Source: Massilia sp. (GTDB taxonomy: Bacteria; Pseudomonadota; Gammaproteobacteria; Burkholderiales; Burkholderiaceae_D). From it: DNA of 11,057 nucleotides. Location: contig DOUW01000339.1 in assembly GCA_003520365.1 (NCBI GenBank), positions 1 to 11,057 on the forward strand, written 5' to 3'. Below are positions 6,231 to 11,057 of the stretch, one piece after another. Made by a program: the position numbers and the translations under genes. The notes beneath the pieces were generated by a model. That model was not told where the DNA came from and did no database searches. It saw only the letters and a list, made by a program, of their open reading frames with translations. Every line of letters begins with the position of its first letter. The first letter of the stretch is position 1.

Positions 6231-7277
6231 TCATGCCGCAGACGGCAGTTCGGGCAACTCGGCACCTTTGCAAATGCGTTGTGCGTTCAGTACCGGCACA
6301 ATCTCGTTCCATTTAGTCCGGATGCTCTCGCGCCAGCGCAGATAGTCTGCACTGTCCTGCATCTCGGCGTGTACCGTTGGAATTTCCGGCGACGACGAGC
6401 GGGAATGCCAGAATTGCGAGGCGGTGATGACGGCTTCTTCAAGAAAGTCGAGGCATGCATCGGGGTCCTCGCTGAGCGGGAAAAAGTCGGGATAGCGAAG
6501 AATATACTGATGCGTATCTCGAACGATCTCGAGCATGCGCGCCGATGGACGCGGATGGCCGCCTAGCAGCGGATAGAGCTGCCGGCTACCGCGTTCCTCA
6601 TGCAGCAGATAGCAGAATATGCACATGCCCACCAGCGCCAGCCAGACCATCCGCGTCGTCTGCTCGCGATGCTGCGGCTTCCCGTCGGGTGTGCTCGACA
6701 TGGCCCGGATCACGTCCATGGTGCGCTTGACGCCTTCGAAATCGGCGCAGCGTTCGAGCGTCTGCGCAAGAAGCGCCTCCTCGCCTGTCAGCTCGGCATC
6801 GCCGTCGGCGTATTCGACATGCGCATCGTCATCCAGGGAATGGTTGCCGGCCCGGAGACCCAGCTTGCGGCGGAAGAGTCCATGTTGCTGGTTCAGGTGC
6901 CCGACCTCGTGAAAGACCGTGAACGAGAGTCCAAAGCGGAACAACCACAGATGGGTATCGCGCCAGACCTCTTTCGCAAACAGCGCGTACATCGCTTGCC
7001 GCATGCCGACATACTTCACGTCGGCAGTGGAGCGCGTCTTGCAGAAATCGCCGGTGGCCTGATGCAGCTTGACGATCAGGCCGTCACGGATGCCGATTTC
7101 ATGAGAGATCCGAGCGATGTCGCCAGGATTTGCACGCGCATTGACACTCTCGCCTGGCATGGAAACCCAGGAAATTTCTTTGCCGTCGCGATATCCCAGC
7201 ACGCGCATCCTGTCGAGGCATACATCGATCCAATGACATGTAATCTCGAACGGTGTCGAATTAACGCCGATATTCAT
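6231..7277 (-). CDS. HExxH metallopeptidase-like protein, possibly Lit/peptidase U49-like
   Basis: This 348-residue protein has a zinc-peptidase motif, HEVGH at 123-127, inside a hydrophobic helix (FGLSFTVFHEVGHL). A second conserved-looking helix, LERCADFEG at 174-182, offers E175 and D179 as a third metal ligand, as in gluzincin-like families. A hydrophobic segment at 210-225 could be membrane-associated. GGHPRPSAR at 239-247 recalls the HP...R motif after the active site in M48 and U49 peptidases. This order matches the Lit-type phage-exclusion family in outline, but I cannot confirm it; an ImmA-like or unassigned metallopeptidase is also possible. The start at ATG 7277 is preceded by AGGGA; an upstream extension to 7424 lacks support. 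Base composition is clearly lower in GC than the neighbours (sampled lines about 47-57% against about 72%), suggesting transfer. It converges on the MFS gene with 21 bases between stops. Confidence 0.75.
   Translation of the reverse strand: MNIGVNSTPFEITCHWIDVCLDRMRVLGYRDGKEISWVSMPGESVNARANPGDIARISHEIGIRDGLIVKLHQATGDFCKTRSTADVKYVGMRQAMYALFAKEVWRDTHLWLFRFGLSFTVFHEVGHLNQQHGLFRRKLGLRAGNHSLDDDAHVEYADGDAELTGEEALLAQTLERCADFEGVKRTMDVIRAMSSTPDGKPQHREQTTRMVWLALVGMCIFCYLLHEERGSRQLYPLLGGHPRPSARMLEIVRDTHQYILRYPDFFPLSEDPDACLDFLEEAVITASQFWHSRSSSPEIPTVHAEMQDSADYLRWRESIRTKWNEIVPVLNAQRICKGAELPELPSAA
6252..6264. repeat. Direct repeat copy 1, GGGCAACTCGGCA
   Basis: This 13-bp sequence lies in the last codons of the metallopeptidase gene, where it encodes part of the ELPELP tail on the minus strand. 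An exact copy occurs at 7419-7431, upstream of the same gene, with 1154 bases between the copies. With one single-base indel and a few mismatches, similarity extends leftward to about 6244 and 7412. Confidence 0.6.
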
Positions 7278-7411
7278 AGTGTCCCTGTTTTGAAAAGAAA
7301 AGCTTGTTTTGGTATCGCAGGCAGATGGCCTGGAACGGACGGTCTCGCGCCCATGACCGCATTGCAGGATAGCAGCCTGGCGCTTGCCAAAATGCGCGCA
7401 TTCCCACAGCA

Positions 7412-7435
7412 GGCAACTGGGCAACTCGGCAACTC
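7412..7435. repeat. Three tandem 8-mers containing direct repeat copy 2
   Basis: GGCAACTG, GGCAACTC and GGCAACTC lie end to end at 7412-7419, 7420-7427 and 7428-7435. The array contains the second copy of the 13-bp repeat found at 6252-6264. It lies in the non-coding stretch 7278-7552, about 135 bases upstream of the metallopeptidase start. It could be a recombination footprint, a protein-binding array or chance. Confidence 0.55.
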
Positions 7436-7453
7436 GCCGCGGCGGCGGCCCGA

Positions 7454-7494
7454 TCGGAAAACAATAATGCCGTTCAGGTTTTCCTGAACGGCAT
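7454..7494 (-). terminator. Intrinsic terminator of the binding-protein gene
   Basis: A perfect 12-bp stem (ATGCCGTTCAGG 7467-7478 with CCTGAACGGCAT 7483-7494) has a 4-base loop (AAAA on the minus strand). On the minus strand it is followed by the T-rich run TATTGTTTTCC. It lies 58 bases after the binding-protein stop and prevents read-through into the metallopeptidase gene. The plus strand has no T run after the stem. Confidence 0.85.
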
Positions 7495-7552
7495 CGTCGT
7501 CTATCAAGCGGTCGTCATGGCTAAACCATCCCCGGGGGATGCCTCGGCATCC

Positions 7553-8725
7553 TCAGGGCACGTACTTCCAGGCCCCTTTCTCGATCCGCACCATTACCTG
7601 CGAACGCTGGTCCAGCCCCTGGTGGTTGGTCGGCGTCATGTTGAAGATGCCGTGCGAGGCCGGCAGGTTCTTGATGTCTTCCAGGCCGTCGCGCAGGGCG
7701 GCGCGGAATTCCTTGGTGCCCGGTTTTGCCTTCGGCACCGCCGTCTTCGCCGCTTCCTGCAGCAGCAGGGCGGCATCCCAGGCGTGGCCGCCGAAGGTCG
7801 ACAGGCTGTCCTTGTTGTAGGCGGCCGTGTATTTGTTGACGTAGGCCAGCGCCGATTTCTTCACCGGGTTGGCGTCGGGCAGCTGGGCGGCGACCAGCAT
7901 CGGGCCGGCCGGGATGAAGGTGCCTTCGCAGTCGGCGCCGCAGACGCGCAGGAAGTCGCTGTTGGCAACGCCGTGGGTCTGGTAGATCTTGCCGCGGTAG
8001 CCGCGTTCGCGCAGCGCCTTTTGCGGCAGCGCGGCCGGGGTGCCGGAGGCGGCGATCAGGATCGCGTCCGGATTGGCCGAGACCAGTTTCAGCACCTGGC
8101 CGGTGACCGAGGTGTCGGTGCGGGCGAAGCGTTCGTTGGCCACGACCTTGATCTTGCGCACGTCCGCCATCTTCTGGGCCTCGGTCCACCAGCCGTCGCC
8201 GTAGGCGTCGCTGAAGCTGATGAAGCCCATGCTCTTGACGCCGTTGTTCGCCATGTGCTGGGTGATGGCGGCCGCCATCTGGCCGTCGTGCTGGGTGGTC
8301 TTGAATACCCAGTGGCGCTTGGCGTCCATCGGCTCGACGATGCGCGAGCCGCCGGCGATCGAGATCATCGGGGTCTGGGTCTCCGCCGCCACTTCCAGCA
8401 TGGCCAGCGAGGTCGGCGTGATCGAGGAGCCGATCAGGAGGTCGACCTTGTCTTCGGAAACCAGCTTGCGCGCGTTCTTGACGGCCTGGGTGGCGTCGGA
8501 GGCGTCGTCGAGCACGATGTACTGCACCTTCTGGCCGGCGATCTCGACCGGGAACAGCGAGACGGTGTTCTTCTCGGGGATGCCGAGCGAGGCGGCCGGG
8601 CCGGTGGTCGAGATCGAGACGCCGACCTTGATCTGCGCGTGGACGTTGGCGGCAGCCAGGGTGGCGAGGGCGGCGAGCGCGAGGACGCGCTTGCGGACGA
8701 GAGGGAAACGCGGTGTTGCGGTCAT
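7553..8725 (-). CDS. Periplasmic substrate-binding protein, branched-chain amino-acid ABC type
   Basis: This 390-residue type I periplasmic binding protein (LivK/Peripla_BP_6 family) captures substrate for the LivHM-type importer encoded divergently. A signal peptide is visible at 1-30: basic RKR, hydrophobic VLALAALATLAAA, cleavage after VHA. The mature start IKVGVSISTTGPAASLG and the segment DLLIGSSITPTSLAMLEVAAE are typical first-lobe sequences. A Cys pair (C262, C266) could form a disulfide. ATG 8725 is chosen because AGGAG (8736-8732) lies six bases upstream. The stop is followed by a strong terminator. Relatives of this type transport leucine-like amino acids, but others carry amides or aromatic acids, so the ligand is uncertain. 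The separate, divergent placement lets the binding protein be expressed at its own level. Confidence 0.92.
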   Translation of the reverse strand: MTATPRFPLVRKRVLALAALATLAAANVHAQIKVGVSISTTGPAASLGIPEKNTVSLFPVEIAGQKVQYIVLDDASDATQAVKNARKLVSEDKVDLLIGSSITPTSLAMLEVAAETQTPMISIAGGSRIVEPMDAKRHWVFKTTQHDGQMAAAITQHMANNGVKSMGFISFSDAYGDGWWTEAQKMADVRKIKVVANERFARTDTSVTGQVLKLVSANPDAILIAASGTPAALPQKALRERGYRGKIYQTHGVANSDFLRVCGADCEGTFIPAGPMLVAAQLPDANPVKKSALAYVNKYTAAYNKDSLSTFGGHAWDAALLLQEAAKTAVPKAKPGTKEFRAALRDGLEDIKNLPASHGIFNMTPTNHQGLDQRSQVMVRIEKGAWKYVP

Positions 8726-8801
8726 GCCAGTCTCCTTTGTTGTTTTGAAGTGGGTGCCGCCAACCGTTCCAGCGAAGACGAACGAGGCGGGAACACGCCA
8801 T

Positions 8802-8807
8802 AGTATA
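8802..8807 (-). promoter_or_regulatory. Possible -10 box for the binding-protein gene
   Basis: TATACT on the minus strand matches five of six consensus bases. It would start transcription near 8795, giving a leader of about 70 bases. No good -35 box lies 16-18 bases upstream, so an activator or another promoter may be used. The AT-rich stretch 8820-8860 between the divergent genes probably holds further regulatory sites, including a plus-strand TATCAT at 8852-8857. Confidence 0.3.
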
Positions 8808-8920
8808 GGCCGCTCGGCTGGAAAAAATGTCGATTTTCAATGTTTTTCGAATATCATCTACGCATAAGCGGGCGTTGCCGGAGTCATTCCCGAAGCGCCG
8901 CCCATAACAACGATTGGAGA

Positions 8921-8952
8921 GAGGAGGGCCACGCGGGCGTGGCCGGCCCGTG
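8921..8952 (+). promoter_or_regulatory. Strong Shine-Dalgarno followed by a hairpin in the livH leader
   Basis: GAGGAGG at 8921-8927 is the only strong ribosome site before livH, yet the family-typical ATG is at 9013, 85 bases away. Directly after it lies a 7-bp hairpin (GGCCACG 8927-8933, CGTGGCC 8938-8944, loop CGGG). An in-frame GTG follows at 8950, five bases past the hairpin. Folding would bring the Shine-Dalgarno sequence to normal distance from this GTG. An out-of-frame GTG at 8939 would give only a 10-codon peptide. Confidence 0.45.
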
Positions 8953-9012
8953 GCGCGCCGTACGTCGGTAGCGGCGCCGCCGCCGGGAGCCGTCGCGCCC
9001 ATCGGCAGCGGT

Positions 9013-10068
9013 ATGGATCTATCTATCTTCGCCATCCTGACCCAGGACGGCATCGCCAGCGGCGCGGTGTACGTGCTGCTGGCCCTGGCGCTGGTGCTGG
9101 TGTTCTCGATCACCCGCGTCATCTTCATTCCGCTGGGCGAGTTCGTCGCCTTCGGGGCCCTGACCATGGCCGCCTTCCAGGCCGGCCACTTCCCGCAAAG
9201 CGCCACCCTGCTGGTGATCCTGGGCGTCGCCAGCTTCGCGCAGGAAGCGTTCGTCACCTTGCGCAGTCCGGCCGGCCAGCACACGCCGGGCCGTGCGCTG
9301 GCCGTATCCTTTCTCAAGTTCGTGCTGCTGCCGGTCGCCGTCTACGGAATCGCGCGCAGCGTCGACGGCGCGGCCCTGCCGATGCTGGCGCAACTGCTGC
9401 TGGCCTTTGCCATCGTGGTGCCGATGGGGCCGATGGTCTACCGTCTGGCCTTCCAGCCGCTGGCCGAGAGCCCGGTGCTGGTCCTCCTGATCGTGGCGGT
9501 TGCCGTGCACCTGGTGATGCTCGGCATCGGCCTGGTGCTGTTCGGCGCCGAAGGCTCGCGCACGACGCCGTTCTGGACGGAAGTCTTCAACCTCGGAACG
9601 GTGACGATTTCGGGCCAGAGCGTGGTCGTGATCGCGGCGGCGCTGCTCCTGATCGGCGCGCTCTGGCTGTATTTCGACCGCACCCTGTCGGGCAAGGCGC
9701 TGCGCGCCACGGCGGTCAACCGGCGCGGCGCGCGCCTGGTCGGCATCGGCACGGTCCAGGCCGGGCGCCTGGCCTTCCTGCTGGCCTCGATCATCGGCAC
9801 CCTGTGCGGCGTCCTGATCGCGCCGATCACCACGGTCTACTACGACAGCGGCTTCCTGATGGGGCTGAAGGGTTTCGTCGGCGCCATCATCGGTGGCCTG
9901 GCGAGTTATCCGCTGGCCGCCGGCGGCGCGCTGCTGGTCGGACTGCTCGAGGCCTATTCCTCGTTCTACGCCAGCGCGCTGAAGGAGGTCATCGTGTTCA
10001 CCCTGATCATTCCGGTGCTGCTGTGGCGCTCGATCGTCCATCCCCAGGTCGAGGAGGAGGAAGCATGA
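9013..10068 (+). CDS. livH: Branched-chain amino-acid-type ABC transporter permease (LivH-like)
   Basis: This is an inner-membrane permease of 351 residues from ATG 9013, longer than the usual 290-310. The extra length lies around residues 60-130. The start of the protein (MDLSIFAILTQDGIASGAVYVLLALALVLVF) is split by family habit into a short N-terminus and the first helix. MVYRLAFQPLAESPVLVLL at 141-159 is a LivH landmark. GKALRATAVNRRGARLVGI at 228-246 is the cytoplasmic loop that contacts the ATPase. FVGAIIGGLASYPLAAGGALLVG at the end is also typical. ATG 9013 fits the family but has no Shine-Dalgarno sequence. GTG 8950 would add 21 Ala/Pro/Gly-rich residues and is a real alternative. It pairs with the next permease (ATGA overlap) and the divergent binding protein. 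Confidence 0.9.
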   Translation: MDLSIFAILTQDGIASGAVYVLLALALVLVFSITRVIFIPLGEFVAFGALTMAAFQAGHFPQSATLLVILGVASFAQEAFVTLRSPAGQHTPGRALAVSFLKFVLLPVAVYGIARSVDGAALPMLAQLLLAFAIVVPMGPMVYRLAFQPLAESPVLVLLIVAVAVHLVMLGIGLVLFGAEGSRTTPFWTEVFNLGTVTISGQSVVVIAAALLLIGALWLYFDRTLSGKALRATAVNRRGARLVGIGTVQAGRLAFLLASIIGTLCGVLIAPITTVYYDSGFLMGLKGFVGAIIGGLASYPLAAGGALLVGLLEAYSSFYASALKEVIVFTLIIPVLLWRSIVHPQVEEEEA

Positions 10069-11057
10069 CGCGCCGTTCGCTGCTCATCTTCGGACTGGCG
10101 GCGCTGGCCTTCGGCCTGCTGCCGCTGCCGCCGTACTGGATCACCCTCGGCAACTACATCGGCCTGTATGCGATCGTCGCCCTCGGCCTGGTGCTGCTGA
10201 CCGGCGTCGGCGGCCTGACCTCCTTCGGCCAGGCGGCTTTCGTCGGCCTCGGCGCCTACGCCACCGCTTACCTCGCCACCGCCCACGGCCTGTCGCCCTG
10301 GCTGGGGCTGGTCTGCGGCCTCGTCATCACGGCCGGCTGTGCGCTGTTCATCGGCGCCATCATGCTGCGCCTGTCGGGCCACTACCTGCCGCTCGGGACC
10401 ATCGCCTGGGGCCTGTCGCTATACTACCTGTTCGGGAACATGGAATTCCTCGGCAAGTACGACGGCATCGCCGGCATCCCGCCGATCACGCTGTTCGGCC
10501 TCGATCTCGGCTCCGGCAAGAGCATGTACTTCATGATCTGGCTCGCGGTGCTCGGCTTTGTGGCCGTGCTGCGCAACCTGCTCGATTCGCGCTCCGGGCG
10601 GGCGATCCGCGCGCTCAAGGGCGGCGCCCTGATGGCCGAGGCGATGGGCGTGAACACCGCGGCCATGAAGATCCGGATTTTCGTGATCGCGGCGCTGCTG
10701 GCCTGCGTCTCGGGCTGGCTGTACGCCCACCTGCAGCGCGCCGTGAACCCGTCGCCCTTCGGCCTGAATTCCGGCATCGAATACCTGTTCATGGCGGTGA
10801 TCGGCGGCGCCGGCTACCTGTGGGGCGCGATCCTCGGCGCAGCGGTGCTGACCATCCTGAAGGACCAGCTGCAAAGCTGGCTGCCGTCCCTGATCGGCGC
10901 CAACGGGAACTTCGAGATCATCGTGTTCGGCATCCTGATGGTGATCCTGCTGCAGCGCGCGCGCAACGGGCTCTGGCCCTTCATCGCCCAGTACCTGCCG
11001 CAGCGGCCGGCGGCGGTGGCGCCGGACAGTGCGCCCGAGGGTGGCGCGGCCCTGCCG
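10065..11057 (+). CDS. livM: Branched-chain amino-acid-type ABC transporter permease (LivM-like, 3' end outside window)
   Basis: This is the second inner-membrane permease of the importer, with 331 codons visible and no stop before the edge. ATG 10065 overlaps the livH stop by ATGA and has GGAGGAGG just upstream, so the two are translationally coupled. Family landmarks are YAIVALGLVLLTGVGGLTSFGQAAFVGLGAY near 35-65, the ATPase-contact loop GRAIRALKGGALMAEAMGVN near 179-198, and EYLFMAVIGGAGYLWGAILG near 240-260. The membrane part ends near residue 311. A Pro/Ala-rich stretch (PQRPAAVAPDSAPEGGAALP) then reaches the edge. It could be a simple tail or the linker to a fused LivG-type ATPase, a known arrangement in some proteobacteria. 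The ATP-binding genes are expected next. Confidence 0.92.
   Translation, partial: MTRRSLLIFGLAALAFGLLPLPPYWITLGNYIGLYAIVALGLVLLTGVGGLTSFGQAAFVGLGAYATAYLATAHGLSPWLGLVCGLVITAGCALFIGAIMLRLSGHYLPLGTIAWGLSLYYLFGNMEFLGKYDGIAGIPPITLFGLDLGSGKSMYFMIWLAVLGFVAVLRNLLDSRSGRAIRALKGGALMAEAMGVNTAAMKIRIFVIAALLACVSGWLYAHLQRAVNPSPFGLNSGIEYLFMAVIGGAGYLWGAILGAAVLTILKDQLQSWLPSLIGANGNFEIIVFGILMVILLQRARNGLWPFIAQYLPQRPAAVAPDSAPEGGAALP

Noticed and set aside
7278..7424. 49-codon N-terminal extension of the metallopeptidase
   Set aside because: It has no ribosome site, its Cys/Arg-rich composition is unlike the rest, and ATG 7277 has AGGGA just upstream.
7527..7552. Overlapping hairpins (CATCCCC/GGGGATG and GGATGCC/GGCATCC) just after the binding-protein stop
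   Set aside because: The loops are too short for the full stems, and a clear terminator lies just beyond, so no separate function is needed.
7521..9317. 598-codon minus-strand frame and a long plus-strand frame (7517-8803) across the binding-protein gene
   Set aside because: Both are GC-driven shadows rich in Arg/Gly/Pro/His. The frame 7553-8725 carries a signal peptide and a complete binding-protein sequence.
1..11057. CRISPR arrays, tRNA or rRNA genes, insertion sequences
   Set aside because: I saw no regularly spaced repeats, no cloverleaf or rRNA sequence and no transposase.

Overview
The window looks like the chromosome of a GC-rich Gram-negative bacterium. A betaproteobacterium of the Oxalobacteraceae (Massilia/Duganella-like) is the best guess. 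The reasons are the high GC of most genes, a TonB-dependent receptor of the Xanthomonas/Caulobacter type beside a glycoside hydrolase, and a Liv-type ABC transporter of the kind common in Burkholderiales. This is inference from protein style; no rRNA or other marker gene is present.

Layout, left to right. (1) Positions 2-3633 (+) hold a two-gene carbohydrate unit: the 3' part of a TonB-dependent outer-membrane receptor, then, 29 bases later, a GH43 glycosidase with a TTG start and a strong Shine-Dalgarno sequence. (2) Positions 3634-4266 contain no convincing protein gene. They do hold a sigma70-like promoter, a structured stretch and a textbook intrinsic terminator at 3912-3942, which together could make a small RNA of about 200 nt. 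(3) Positions 4267-4656 (-) encode a BlaI/MecI-family repressor. A BlaI-like operator dyad sits inside its own predicted promoter, and the M56 antirepressor gene that often follows such repressors is absent. (4) Positions 4893-6209 (+) encode an MFS permease of the metabolite:H+ symporter (NiaP/SV2-like) type. (5) Positions 6231-7277 (-) hold a gene of visibly lower GC for an HExxH metallopeptidase-like protein, bracketed by a 13-bp exact direct repeat. It resembles the Lit/U49 type of phage-exclusion peptidase in layout, but this is not proven. (6) Positions 7553-11057 hold a branched-chain amino-acid-type ABC importer. Its binding protein is on the minus strand with its own terminator. Two permeases, LivH and LivM, are divergent on the plus strand and overlap by ATGA; LivM runs off the window.

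How the parts work together: the receptor and GH43 enzyme probably take up and trim plant-derived oligosaccharides (arabinose- or xylose-containing). The binding protein and LivH/LivM form one importer whose ATPase genes should lie just beyond the right edge. The most unusual items are the low-GC metallopeptidase island, the orphan promoter/terminator unit near 3.7-3.9 kb, the BlaI operator arrangement, and the odd translation-initiation region of livH, where a hairpin separates a strong Shine-Dalgarno sequence from the possible starts.
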